The notes under the pieces: model-generated
What the model was told of the DNA's origin: nothing
The model's database searches: none
What the model saw: the letters and a program-made list of their open reading frames with translations, nothing else
In this document: piece after piece, positions 32,256 to 40,501 of the stretch
How positions within the stretch are numbered: the first letter of the stretch is position 1
How the letters are laid out: the number at the start of each line of letters is the position of its first letter
Origin: Caldicoprobacter guelmensis
Lineage (GTDB): Bacteria > Bacillota > Clostridia > Caldicoprobacterales > Caldicoprobacteraceae
Length of the DNA: 64,000 bases
NCBI RefSeq assembly: GCF_016908415.1
Contig: NZ_JAFBDW010000001.1
Span: 124,001 to 188,000, forward strand
Direction: 5' to 3'
Program-made: the position numbers and the translations under genes

Positions 32256-33007
32256 TGGATACCTTTGAGTCCTTTGACCGGGAAAAGGGAAATGAAAACG
32301 AAATACTGGATCTGATAGTTAAGGCTCAAGGCGGGGATGAACAGGCAAAAGAGGAGCTTGTAAAGAGGAATATAGCTCTGGTGAAAAGCATCGTAAAGCG
32401 GTTTTTAAATAGGGGCTATGAATACGAGGACCTGTTTCAGATAGGGGTCATCGGGCTTATAAAGGCAATAAACAACTATGACCCAAAGTTCAACGTACAG
32501 TTTTCAACTTATGCTGTTCCCATGATAATGGGAGAGATTAAGCGCTTTTTAAGGGACGATGGCCCCATAAAGGTGAGCAGGTCATTAAAAGAGCTGGCTA
32601 GCAAAGTTCAGGCGGTCAAGGAGCAACTGGAGAGCAGGATGTGCCGAGAGCCCACCATCCATGAAGTTGCAAGGGAAATGGGCATTTCGCCGGAAGAGTT
32701 AGTCCACGCCATGGAAGCAAATCGTATGCCTTCATCCATATACGATATCATATATGAAGATGATGACAATCCTATACTCCTCATAGATAAGATTCATCAA
32801 GATACCAATCAAATGGGTAAGCTTATAGATCGTATCATGTTGAAGGAAATGCTAGCAAAGCTGGACAGAAGGGAAAGAGCCATCATAGTAATGCGTTATT
32901 TCCAGGATAGAACCCAAAGCGACATTGCCAACGAACTGGGCATATCGCAGGTACAGGTTTCAAGGATAGAAAAAAAGGTGCTTCTGAAGATGAGGGAGAT
33001 GTTATGA
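32252..33007 (+). CDS. sigF: RNA polymerase sigma-F factor
   Basis: First compartment-specific sigma factor of sporulation. Region 2 has EDLFQIGVIGLIKAINNYDPKFNVQFSTYAVPMIMGEIKRFLRDDG. Region 3 has VSRSLKELASKVQAV, and region 4 a helix-turn-helix TQSDIANELGISQVQVSRIEKKVLLKM. Length 251 residues. ATG 32252 (or ATG 32255) overlaps the end of spoIIAB. A perfect inverted repeat terminator follows at once, separating the spoIIA and spoVA operons. Confidence 0.96.
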   Translation: MMDTFESFDREKGNENEILDLIVKAQGGDEQAKEELVKRNIALVKSIVKRFLNRGYEYEDLFQIGVIGLIKAINNYDPKFNVQFSTYAVPMIMGEIKRFLRDDGPIKVSRSLKELASKVQAVKEQLESRMCREPTIHEVAREMGISPEELVHAMEANRMPSSIYDIIYEDDDNPILLIDKIHQDTNQMGKLIDRIMLKEMLAKLDRRERAIIVMRYFQDRTQSDIANELGISQVQVSRIEKKVLLKMREML

Positions 33008-33009
33008 TG

Positions 33010-33039
33010 AATGTCCGGTTAACCGGACATTTATTTTTT
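33010..33039 (+). terminator. Terminator of the spoIIA operon
   Basis: AATGTCCGGTTAACCGGACATT (33010-33031) is a perfect 22-bp palindrome, so the hairpin has a tight loop, followed by TATTTTTTTT. Confidence 0.88.
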
Positions 33040-33040
33040 T

Positions 33041-33070
33041 TGGATAAAAAGGGAGATGGAGCACATACTA
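33041..33070 (+). promoter_or_regulatory. Sigma-G-type promoter of the spoVA operon
   Basis: TGGATA (33041-33046), a 17-nt spacer and CATACTA (33064-33070). The -10 box is a perfect sigma-G match; the -35 has one mismatch to GHATR. spoVA is a known sigma-G operon in Bacillus. The first downstream gene starts 44 bp later. Confidence 0.65.
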
Positions 33071-33113
33071 AAAGTAAAGTGGAATTTAAGATAATTGTTA
33101 GGAGGCGTAAACA

Positions 33114-33278
33114 ATGTGGGCTAAAGTCAAGGGTGTGACTGTAGCCGTAATTTCCATCTTGCTTTTAGCGGCTGTAGCCTTCTCAATATGGCTGCTCAAC
33201 AAAGGCGTACAGCAGGATAAGACCTATTCAGGGGCTAGGTTTATATATCAGGAGAAAGCGGAGAATGACCTATTGTGA
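33114..33278 (+). CDS. Small membrane protein heading the spoVA operon
   Basis: ATG 33114 follows AGGAGGCG by about 7 nt and encodes 54 residues: a short basic N terminus, one transmembrane helix (about 8-27, VTVAVISILLLAAVAFSIWLL) and a polar C terminus. The stop overlaps the GTG start of spoVAA by 4 bp (GTGA). It lies between the sigma-G-type promoter and spoVAA, so it should be expressed in the forespore. I do not recognise a family name. Bacillus spoVA does not begin with such a gene, as far as I recall. Confidence 0.65.
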   Translation: MWAKVKGVTVAVISILLLAAVAFSIWLLNKGVQQDKTYSGARFIYQEKAENDLL

Positions 33279-33907
33279 GAGCGTTTATGGAACCGGTGAA
33301 TGGAAACAGCTCTGTTTTTTTTCAATTTAAGCCAAATATCGTGAAAAAAACGGGAGAGCCTGTATACCTTACCGACGTGATAGAAATCTTTTGCCCTCAA
33401 GGTGTAAAGGAGAGCATAGACGATATGATTGTGGTACCGGCAGACCAAAATAAAGACCATGTTATAACCGCCATTGAAGTGATAAGGCTTATAAGCGAGA
33501 AGGCAGGGATTTCTGATATACGCGTAATAGGTGATGGAAAAGCGCTTATAGAGTACAAAGAACCACAATCCTCAAAAGTTATAGTTGGATTGCTCAAAGC
33601 TGTGCTGACGGCTTTGTTGCTTATGATTGGCTCGGCTCTTGCCATAATGTACTTTCATGCCGACGTTAACATGCATCAGGTGCACAGTACTTTGCATTAC
33701 ATCATTACTGGCGAGAAGAGTGCTCGACCGCTTTTAATAAGTATTCCTTATTCTATAGGTATAGGCATAGGGATAGCTGTATTCTTTGATGTTTTTTCTA
33801 TAAGGCGAAAGAGGCACAGGCCGGGCCCTCTAGAATTAGAGGTGTACACCTATGAAAAGGAGTTTTACTCCTATAGAAAGGACGAGGAGGAGAAAGAGGA
33901 AGGTTGA
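33275..33907 (+). CDS. spoVAA: Stage V sporulation protein AA
   Basis: Inner-membrane component of the SpoVA channel that loads dipicolinic acid into the forespore. The 210-residue protein has a soluble N-terminal part (about 1-100, YLTDVIEIFCPQG) and two hydrophobic helices (about 105-125 and 155-175), then a charged tail ending in DEEEKEEG. GTG 33275 overlaps the preceding small gene; ATG 33287 is an alternative. It overlaps spoVAB by 4 bp. Confidence 0.88.
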   Translation: MRAFMEPVNGNSSVFFQFKPNIVKKTGEPVYLTDVIEIFCPQGVKESIDDMIVVPADQNKDHVITAIEVIRLISEKAGISDIRVIGDGKALIEYKEPQSSKVIVGLLKAVLTALLLMIGSALAIMYFHADVNMHQVHSTLHYIITGEKSARPLLISIPYSIGIGIGIAVFFDVFSIRRKRHRPGPLELEVYTYEKEFYSYRKDEEEKEEG

Positions 33908-34329
33908 AGTGGGAAACGATATTGTTCGAGGTATTGGTAGGACTGGTTGGTGGGTTGGTGGTAGGCGGAGGCATATCAATGCTCTTTATAGTTTTGGGTA
34001 TTGCACCCAGGCTTGTCTTTTTAAGCGGTCAGAAAAAACGCACGTTTCTCGTTAAATTGCCAATTTTGGCGGGGGCTTTTTTGTCCTCGATTGTGGATAT
34101 GCTAAACCTAAAATTGCCTGTAGGTAGATTTGTGCTTCCCTTTATAGCTGTATTTATGGGCATATTTGTTGGGATGCTGGCCTCAGCGTTGGCTGAGGTA
34201 TTGGATGTTGTATATATAGTCGCGAGTTATGCCGGCATAATAAAGTATGTATATATACTGATTTTTGCCATAATAATAGGCAAAATAGTAGGCTCTCTTA
34301 TTTACTGGCTAATACCGGGTTTTTATTAA
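33904..34329 (+). CDS. spoVAB: Stage V sporulation protein AB
   Basis: A 141-residue hydrophobic protein with about four transmembrane segments (5-32, 45-65, 72-100, 110-138), matching SpoVAB in length and position. It is part of the SpoVA DPA transport system. TTG 33904 overlaps the spoVAA stop (TTGA), and GAGGAAGG lies just upstream. Conserved-looking segment: GGGISMLFIVLGIAPRLV. A small ORF separates it from spoVAC here. Confidence 0.87.
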   Translation: MKWETILFEVLVGLVGGLVVGGGISMLFIVLGIAPRLVFLSGQKKRTFLVKLPILAGAFLSSIVDMLNLKLPVGRFVLPFIAVFMGIFVGMLASALAEVLDVVYIVASYAGIIKYVYILIFAIIIGKIVGSLIYWLIPGFY

Positions 34330-34354
34330 TAGCTCTAGCAGAAGGTGTGGGGCT

Positions 34355-34501
34355 ATGAGATGGTATCATCAAATAAAAAATGTGGGGCCGGAAATGAAAA
34401 ACATTGAGGAAAAAGAGGAAAGGCAGGATATTGTGAGAAGGCTTTCAAGTGATAGGGACTCAAAGAACAAAAAGAATAATTCGTTTTGGATGGGGAAATA
34501 A
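34355..34501 (+). CDS. Small charged ORF between spoVAB and spoVAC
   Basis: ATG 34355 follows GAAGGTG by 7 nt and encodes a 48-residue, highly charged, soluble peptide (NIEEKEERQDIVRRLSSDRD, ending SFWMGK). It lies in the 216-bp gap between spoVAB and spoVAC, with the same direction. No domain recognised. The ribosome site and the operon position support it; the short length keeps confidence moderate. Confidence 0.5.
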   Translation: MRWYHQIKNVGPEMKNIEEKEERQDIVRRLSSDRDSKNKKNNSFWMGK

Positions 34502-34545
34502 ATTAAATTAAGCAGGTTAAAAACTGATGGAAAGGGGTTTAAAAG

Positions 34546-34998
34546 GTGGACGTCAAACAGCAGAAGCTAAACAAGGAATATCAGATATATGTTGAGCGCA
34601 AGATGCCCAAATCGAATCTATTGAGGGACTGTATATTGGCATTTATAGTGGGGGGCATCATATGTACCATCGGACAGGCTGTAAATAATTTGGGAAAGGG
34701 TTATTTTAACTTGAATACAGAAGAAGCGTCGGCTTTTACGGCAATTGTTATGATCTTTCTAGGAGCTCTGCTTACTGGTTTGGGTGTGTATGACGATATA
34801 GGAAAATACGGTGGAGCCGGATCAGTAGTACCCATCACCGGATTTGCCAACTCTATAGTGTCCCCTGCCATGGAATTTAAAAAGGAAGGTTATGTATTTG
34901 GAGTGGGTTCTAAGCTGTTTTCTATAGCTGGCCCTGTCCTTGTATACGGCATAAGTGCATCAGTGCTGATAGGGCTAATATACTTTTTTGTGAAGTGA
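34546..34998 (+). CDS. spoVAC: Stage V sporulation protein AC
   Basis: Membrane channel component of the SpoVA complex; in Bacillus SpoVAC acts as a mechanosensitive channel for DPA. The 150-residue protein has hydrophobic segments at about 28-48, 60-88, 110-128 and 130-148. The motif YGGAGSVVPITGFANSIVSPAMEFKKEG is characteristic of SpoVAC and is mirrored in SpoVAE. GTG 34546 follows GGAAAGGGG and AAAGG. It starts 11 bp upstream of spoVAD. Confidence 0.92.
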   Translation: MDVKQQKLNKEYQIYVERKMPKSNLLRDCILAFIVGGIICTIGQAVNNLGKGYFNLNTEEASAFTAIVMIFLGALLTGLGVYDDIGKYGGAGSVVPITGFANSIVSPAMEFKKEGYVFGVGSKLFSIAGPVLVYGISASVLIGLIYFFVK

Positions 34999-35008
34999 GG
35001 GAATCATC

Positions 35009-36025
35009 ATGGCTAAGCATCGATTGGGTGGACAAACCATAGAGCTTGAAAATCCTCCCTGCATTCTTTCTAGGGCTACAATAGTAGGGAAAAAAGAGGG
35101 GGAGGGCCCTTTGGGCGAATACTTCGATGTGGTTTTGGAGGATAATATGTGGGGGGAGAAGACCTGGGAAAAGGCAGAACGCCGCATGTACCTAGAAGCT
35201 GCACAAATGGCTATTAGTAGAGCCGGAAAACAGCCACAGGATATAAACTATCTATTCGGCGGCGACCTGCTCAACCAGATCATAACTGCAAACTTTGCAG
35301 CCAGGACATTAGGAATACCGTTTTTTGGGCTTTATGGCGCTTGCTCAACCCTTACTGAATCCTTGTCTTTGGGAGCAATGCTTGTCAGTGCAGGATATGC
35401 TGACCTTGTACTGTGTGTGACTTCCAGCCATTTTTGTACCGCAGAGAGGCAGTACAGGTTTCCGCTGGAGATGGGAACTCAACGTCCACCTACCGCACAG
35501 TGGACCGTGACGGGTGCAGGCGCATTTTTGCTCTCTAACGATACAAAACCCCCCTATATTACTCATGTAACCACTGGTAAGGTTATAGATTATGGAATAA
35601 CGGATGCCAACAACATGGGGGCTGCTATGGCTCCGGCAGCGGCAGCCACCATAAAAGCCCATTTTGAAGATACAGGGCAGGGGCCTGAGGCATACGACCT
35701 CATTGTAACAGGTGACTTGGGCTGGTTTGGAAGGGAGCTTACCATTGACCTTTTGAAAAAAGAAGGTTATGACATAAGCGACCGATTTATTGATTGCGGT
35801 TGCGAGATATACAGCAAGGAGCAGGATGTGCACGCGGGAGGTAGTGGATGCGGATGCTCTGCGGTGGTGTTTGGCGCTTATATATTGAGGAAAATGGAAG
35901 AGGGCGTATACAGACGGATTTTGCTTCTCTCAACTGGTGCCCTTCTCAGCACCACCAGCAGCCAGCAAGGCGAGTCCATACCCGGCATCGCACATGCCGT
36001 AACTATTGATATGAATAGGGGATGA
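35009..36025 (+). CDS. spoVAD: Stage V sporulation protein AD
   Basis: Soluble, thiolase-fold protein that binds dipicolinic acid and docks on the SpoVA membrane part. The 338-residue product contains GLYGACSTLTESLSLGAML, the thiolase-like Cys region, TVTGAGAFLLS and HAGGSGCGCSAVVFGAYIL. The length is normal. ATG 35009 follows GTGAGG. spoVAE starts 3 bp after its stop. Confidence 0.95.
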   Translation: MAKHRLGGQTIELENPPCILSRATIVGKKEGEGPLGEYFDVVLEDNMWGEKTWEKAERRMYLEAAQMAISRAGKQPQDINYLFGGDLLNQIITANFAARTLGIPFFGLYGACSTLTESLSLGAMLVSAGYADLVLCVTSSHFCTAERQYRFPLEMGTQRPPTAQWTVTGAGAFLLSNDTKPPYITHVTTGKVIDYGITDANNMGAAMAPAAAATIKAHFEDTGQGPEAYDLIVTGDLGWFGRELTIDLLKKEGYDISDRFIDCGCEIYSKEQDVHAGGSGCGCSAVVFGAYILRKMEEGVYRRILLLSTGALLSTTSSQQGESIPGIAHAVTIDMNRG

Positions 36026-36028
36026 GAT

Positions 36029-36385
36029 ATGGAGTATTTGAGGGCTTTTATAGTTGGTGGATTGATATGCGTCATTGGACAGATACTCATCGATAAGACC
36101 AGATTGACGCCGGCCAGAATTCTGGTGTGTTTTGTAACGGCAGGTGTCATATTGACGGCTGTAGGCGTATACGAACCTATCGTGAAGTTTGGCGGTGCGG
36201 GAGCCACAGTTCCCTTGCCAGGATTTGGCTATACCCTGGCCAAGGGCGCCATGAAAGGAGTAGATGAATTGGGGGCCCTGGGCGCCTTTGTGGGAGGTGT
36301 AAGAGCGGCTGCAGGTGGGATTACCGCTGCGGTGGTATTTGGCTATCTAGCGGCTGTACTGTTCAATCCTCGAATGAAGAGATAA
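36029..36385 (+). CDS. spoVAE: Stage V sporulation protein AE (AEB type)
   Basis: A 118-residue membrane protein and the last gene of the operon. It has hydrophobic stretches at 5-20, 30-50 and 85-112 and the block VKFGGAGATVPLPGFGYTLAKGAMKGV, similar to the SpoVAC motif. The match is to the AEB subtype found with SpoVAC-SpoVAD. ATG 36029 follows GGGGATGAG within the end of spoVAD. A terminator shared with the convergent PBP gene follows. Confidence 0.92.
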   Translation: MEYLRAFIVGGLICVIGQILIDKTRLTPARILVCFVTAGVILTAVGVYEPIVKFGGAGATVPLPGFGYTLAKGAMKGVDELGALGAFVGGVRAAAGGITAAVVFGYLAAVLFNPRMKR

Positions 36386-36395
36386 AAGAGATAAA

Positions 36396-36431
36396 AAAGA
36401 GGGGCACGTCAATCCGATGCCCCTCTTTTAT
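36396..36431. terminator. Bidirectional terminator between spoVAE and PBP
   Basis: AAAGAGGGGCA (36396-36406) pairs with TGCCCCTCTTT (36418-36428), with TTTATT after it on the plus strand and TTTTTT on the minus strand. The minus-strand PBP stop codon (36409-36411) sits in the loop. Confidence 0.85.
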
Positions 36432-39282
36432 TGTTATGCCTGTTTCTGTTGTTGTCAAAGAAAGAAGACGATTGATTTAGAGTGGGGGTTTCATTCTCAA
36501 TCTCCTTGTCTATGGACTCAAAAATTATTCTTGAAAGCTCGGTTAAATAGTCCATATTCTGCTGTATTGGTTTTGGATCAAATGGTGGTAGCTGCGTTAA
36601 CGGCGGTTCACCTTCTTTTGGAGGTTTGATGGTTGCCTGATTAAAGCTGTGGAGCAGTGCTTCAATGGCCTTTTCCAGAGAAGTACGCGCCTCATTGCTC
36701 AACCTGTCTTTGTACTTGGGATCAGACATCTTGGCTCGTACCGAGTTTATGAGTTCCTGAGCTTGTTTGTACAGGCTTTCCTGCAATTGTTGTGAATTAT
36801 ACCATTCTTGGGTATGCAATGGACAGAAATACTGTCTGTCTTCCGGCTTGTTGTAATCCAGCATTGCAAAGTCAACCGCATCTTTGAATGCCCCTGGCAG
36901 ATATTTTTGCAACTCCTCCTCGCTTAACTGTCTGAGCAGTGAATTTTCCGGCAATACGACCACCGATTTTTTAACTACGTTTTCTCTCGGACAGTAAGGC
37001 GAAGCGAGTTTCCCGGAATATTGACATATCTCAACTTCCTTATGAACATCGCATTTTTCCTTTGGAACCGCTTCTACTGGAAACCACTCGTTTACCAAAT
37101 GGTCATCGCACAGCGTGCCGTTAGGCAGCTTACCCGATATTCCACACACAGTGAGGCGTACCACCCCTTCAGGTGGCTTGTCATAAAACGGCCGGTTTTG
37201 TAGATTCTTGTGAATAGGTTCCATTACCGCCTTCCACAAGGGAGCGGCGTAATGTCCACCCTGTACACCGTTCTTTAAAGGTTTCCATAAGTCATGGCCG
37301 ATCCATACTGTTGCGGTGTAGTAAGGGGTAAATCCGGCAAAGTAAACGCCTTTCCAATCATTGAGAGTACCCGTCTTTCCGGCAATATGCATGGGCTTGG
37401 AAAACCTGGCTCTGCTGCCGGTGCCGCTGTTTACCACCGTTTCCATCCAGTCGGTCAGGATAAAAGCGGTGCTTTCTTTGAACACCACCCTCTTTATCTG
37501 GAAGTTGTCTTTGTTTAGAATCTCATTTCCGTTTTTGTCGAGTACTTTTGTAAACGATACAGGAGTTTGATAAATGCCTTTATTGGCTATGGCGGCATAC
37601 GCAGCTGCCATTTCGACCATGTTTATGCCGTTTTGGCCAAGAGCGAGGTTGGTGACCAATTTTTCATTTACATAATGAGGGCTGGTTATACCAAGTTCAA
37701 GCAGCTTTTCAGCCGAATAATCGGGACCTACGCGTTCCTGAACTATTCTGGCTGCTGCTACGTTTATGGAATTTTGTATGGCTTTGCGCACATCGACAAG
37801 TCCACTGAATTTGCGGTCATAATTGAGGGGATAGCCCCTTCCGTCCCATTGCTTTTCCAAACCCTTGATAGGGACGGGTACGTCTTCAAGTATTATGCCA
37901 CCAGGATATCCAGCTTCAATAAAAGGCCCGTATACCGATAGGGGTTTTATCGCCGAACCCACAGCTAAAGGCTGCATGACCCTGTTGGTCCAGAAGCGGC
38001 CCTGTGGAGGAGTTCTACCGCCTACAATGGCTCGGATCTCGCCAGTGGTATGGTCTATTACTACAGCTGCTGCCTGGGGTTGCTGTATCTCATTTCCCTG
38101 ATTGTCCTTTATGACCTTATCTTTAGCGTTGGCTAGCGGCGGAAGATTTTTGTAATTGTATACAGCTTCTTCAACCGCTTTTTGTATTTCAGGGTCTACC
38201 GTGGTATATATCTTGAGGCCACCTTCCTGAATCAGCTTCATGGCTTTTTGGCGGCCTTCGTCGCCAGTCCAGCCAAAGTGTTCCATTAGCCTGTCACGGA
38301 CGTCCAGTATGACATACTCTACAAAATAGGGCATAGGATAGAGGGAGTTACGGTTGGACGTTTCTATTACATAAAAACCCTGTTCTTCGGGAGACTTGGT
38401 GGGGTCAAGCTTTGCTTCCTCGTATTGCTCTTTTGTGATAAAGCCGTTTTCATACATGAGGCGCAATACTAGATTGGTACGATTGTAAGTTATCTCCGGT
38501 TTTCTGGTGGGGTCGTACAGATTTTTTCTAGGGTCATAGTAATAGGGGTTCCTAAGTATCCCTGCCAGGACAGCACATTCCCTCAGCGTTAAGTCTTTAA
38601 GTTCCTTGCCAAAATAATCCTGGGCTGCTGCCTTGACTCCATAATTTCCGCTTCCAAAGTAGCTGGTGTTGAGGTATGCCTCGAGTATCTGCTCTTTTGT
38701 GTATTTTTGTTCGAGCTGAATAGCGAGATAGGCTTCCTGTATCTTGCGCTTATAGGAGCGTTCGGGTGTCAACAAGGTGTTTTTTATGAGCTGTTGGGTA
38801 ATGGTGCTGGCACCCTGTATGGATTCATTGCGAAGGTTGTTTATAATGGCACCTACCAGACGCTTGAAATCAATTCCCGAATGGGAATAAAAGCGCACGT
38901 CTTCAACGGCGATGACGGCGTCTTGAAGCATCTTGGGAATTTCATCCAATGAAGCCCACACACGATTTTCAAGCCCGTAATATGGAGTAATTAGGTTGCC
39001 ATATCTGTCATATATAAAAGAAGCCTCACTCTGGTTTTCAATGCGCTCCAGGTCAAGGGTAGGGGTGGCATCAAGGTATCCTTTTGCTATGCCCAGGAAC
39101 GCCCCGAATGCTGCAAAGCCTAGGAGTATAAACAGAACCAAGAACATCTTCAACGTGGTGACGAACACAGACAATATGAAATTGGGTGGACCAGCCTTTT
39201 TCTTAAAATAATTTTTTATTCCGTGCCTGCTTTTTTTGAGGCTCTCGTTTTTACTGTCAAAAGATTTATTATCTCTCTTCAT
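36409..39282 (-). CDS. Class A penicillin-binding protein 1A with long Cys-containing C terminus
   Basis: A second bifunctional peptidoglycan synthase, 957 residues. It has a basic N tail, a transmembrane helix (about 45-70), a GT51 domain with AVEDVRFYSHSGID and GASTITQQLIKN, and a transpeptidase domain with the SAIK active site (VGSAIKPLS), SIN (NSINVAAAR) and KTGT. The last 230 residues carry several Cys and His residues (VCGISG, TLCDDH, EKCDVH, EICQYSG, PYCPREN, FCPLH), a pattern I associate with clostridial PBP1A tails. ATG 39282 follows GGAGGG. It is convergent with the spoVA operon. Confidence 0.92.
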   Translation of the reverse strand: MKRDNKSFDSKNESLKKSRHGIKNYFKKKAGPPNFILSVFVTTLKMFLVLFILLGFAAFGAFLGIAKGYLDATPTLDLERIENQSEASFIYDRYGNLITPYYGLENRVWASLDEIPKMLQDAVIAVEDVRFYSHSGIDFKRLVGAIINNLRNESIQGASTITQQLIKNTLLTPERSYKRKIQEAYLAIQLEQKYTKEQILEAYLNTSYFGSGNYGVKAAAQDYFGKELKDLTLRECAVLAGILRNPYYYDPRKNLYDPTRKPEITYNRTNLVLRLMYENGFITKEQYEEAKLDPTKSPEEQGFYVIETSNRNSLYPMPYFVEYVILDVRDRLMEHFGWTGDEGRQKAMKLIQEGGLKIYTTVDPEIQKAVEEAVYNYKNLPPLANAKDKVIKDNQGNEIQQPQAAAVVIDHTTGEIRAIVGGRTPPQGRFWTNRVMQPLAVGSAIKPLSVYGPFIEAGYPGGIILEDVPVPIKGLEKQWDGRGYPLNYDRKFSGLVDVRKAIQNSINVAAARIVQERVGPDYSAEKLLELGITSPHYVNEKLVTNLALGQNGINMVEMAAAYAAIANKGIYQTPVSFTKVLDKNGNEILNKDNFQIKRVVFKESTAFILTDWMETVVNSGTGSRARFSKPMHIAGKTGTLNDWKGVYFAGFTPYYTATVWIGHDLWKPLKNGVQGGHYAAPLWKAVMEPIHKNLQNRPFYDKPPEGVVRLTVCGISGKLPNGTLCDDHLVNEWFPVEAVPKEKCDVHKEVEICQYSGKLASPYCPRENVVKKSVVVLPENSLLRQLSEEELQKYLPGAFKDAVDFAMLDYNKPEDRQYFCPLHTQEWYNSQQLQESLYKQAQELINSVRAKMSDPKYKDRLSNEARTSLEKAIEALLHSFNQATIKPPKEGEPPLTQLPPFDPKPIQQNMDYLTELSRIIFESIDKEIENETPTLNQSSSFFDNNRNRHNNKRGASD

Positions 39283-39509
39283 CGTTACCCTCCAGTCCCA
39301 AAAGTGAGTATCGGATACAATTCGTTTTTTTTATTATACCATAATCTTTATGAAAATCCCATTAAAATTCCGCGTGTGCTTTACTAACGTTGTATTACAG
39401 AATATAGAGCATTGAAGAATTCATGTTTTGAGGGACTGCAAAAGATACAGAATAATTTAAGTAACAATTTGTGAATACATTTCATAAACTGTAGAGGGGG
39501 TGTGTCTTC

Positions 39510-40175
39510 ATGAAACGCAAAAGAAAGCTATATAAATCTTTCTTCATTATATTTATTTTATTTACAATGGCATCTTTTGTATTCTTGGTCATAGATAGAG
39601 GTATAAAGCCTACCGTCATAGCCATGTCGGAAGCCCAAGTGAGGTATATAGCTATCAAGGCTATGAACAATGCCGTTAAAAAGGTATTGAACAGCGACAT
39701 AAAATATACCGACCTCATAAATGTGATGACCGATAGAGAGGGTAAGATATCGCTAATTCAGGCCAATACCATAAAGATGAATGCTTTAGCCAGCGAAACC
39801 TCCAGCGTGGCCCAGGAAGAAATACGTTCAATGGGCGCAGAAGGTATATACATACCCCTTGGTTCAATATTCAACAGCAAAATATTGGCTGGATTAGGTC
39901 CGAGGCTGAAGGTCACCATTATACCTATAGGGTCGGTATCTATAGATTTTGCCACCGAATTTGAAAACGCTGGCATAAACCAGACGCGCCACAAAATTTA
40001 CATGGTCATGGAGGCCAATGTACGCATAGTTGTTCCTTTGGGTAGCGATACTGCCAGCGTGAAGGCGAGGATTCCCATTACAGAAACCATAATTGTCGGC
40101 GATGTACCCGATTATTACATCAATGTAGGAGAAGGAGGAAAAGATGATATTTTAAACCTGGTACCAGGGCCGTAA
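39510..40175 (+). CDS. yunB: Sporulation protein YunB
   Basis: A 221-residue protein with one N-terminal membrane anchor (about 9-29) and an extracytoplasmic domain. Family features include ALASETSSVAQEEIRSMGAEGIYIPLGSIFNSKILAGLGPRLKVTIIPIGSVSIDFATEFENAGINQTRHKIYM split over the middle, then a beta-rich end ETIIVGDVPDYYINVGEG. In Bacillus, yunB is a mother-cell sporulation gene; its exact biochemical role is unknown. ATG 39510 follows GAGGGGGTG. Downstream, 16 bp away, starts the promoter of the serine operon. Confidence 0.9.
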   Translation: MKRKRKLYKSFFIIFILFTMASFVFLVIDRGIKPTVIAMSEAQVRYIAIKAMNNAVKKVLNSDIKYTDLINVMTDREGKISLIQANTIKMNALASETSSVAQEEIRSMGAEGIYIPLGSIFNSKILAGLGPRLKVTIIPIGSVSIDFATEFENAGINQTRHKIYMVMEANVRIVVPLGSDTASVKARIPITETIIVGDVPDYYINVGEGGKDDILNLVPGP

Positions 40176-40190
40176 AATACCAAAAAGCGA

Positions 40191-40219
40191 TTGACATATC
40201 GTAAGGTTTGTTGTAAAAT
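40191..40219 (+). promoter_or_regulatory. Sigma-A promoter of the serine T-box operon
   Basis: Consensus TTGACA (40191-40196), a 17-nt spacer and TAAAAT (40214-40219). It drives the T-box leader. Confidence 0.85.
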
Positions 40220-40225
40220 TAACGA

Positions 40226-40472
40226 TAAAATAAAACAAAGCAAAGGCGATGAAGAGGAATAGTAAATAGGGAGGAGCCTGTTCAGAGAGGTAGCGGTTGG
40301 TGCGAGCTGCCAAGGCGGCCCTATTGAATCCACCTCGGAGTTGGTTGGGAAATAACCAATGCCGGTGAAAGCCGTTATCCCAAATGAGGTCCGGATATTC
40401 CCGGACGAAACAAGGTGGCACCACGTGAAGGCATTCCCGTCCTTGGCTTCCAAGGACGGGTTTTAAATTTTT
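40226..40472 (+). promoter_or_regulatory. T-box leader, tRNA-Ser responsive
   Basis: The conserved T-box AAACAAGGTGGCACCACG is at 40408-40425, preceded by stem I elements (GGCGATGAAGAGGAATAGTAA and a later CAGAGAGG). The likely specifier is TCC (40329-40331) in GAATCCACC, a serine codon followed by a purine. The bulge TGGC would pair with the GCCA end of uncharged tRNA-Ser. The terminator is CCCGTCCTTGG (40436-40446) / CCAAGGACGGG (40450-40460) plus TTTTAAATTTTT. It controls the aminotransferase and serA downstream, so low serine charging raises serine synthesis. Confidence 0.92.
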
Positions 40473-40501
40473 GTAGAGTTTTAAGCGAGGAGGTAATTTA
40501 A

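Noticed and set aside
39450..39481. Sigma-E promoter for yunB (GAATAAT and AATACATT)
   Set aside because: The two boxes fit the consensus but the 17-nt spacer is longer than the usual 13-15 nt.
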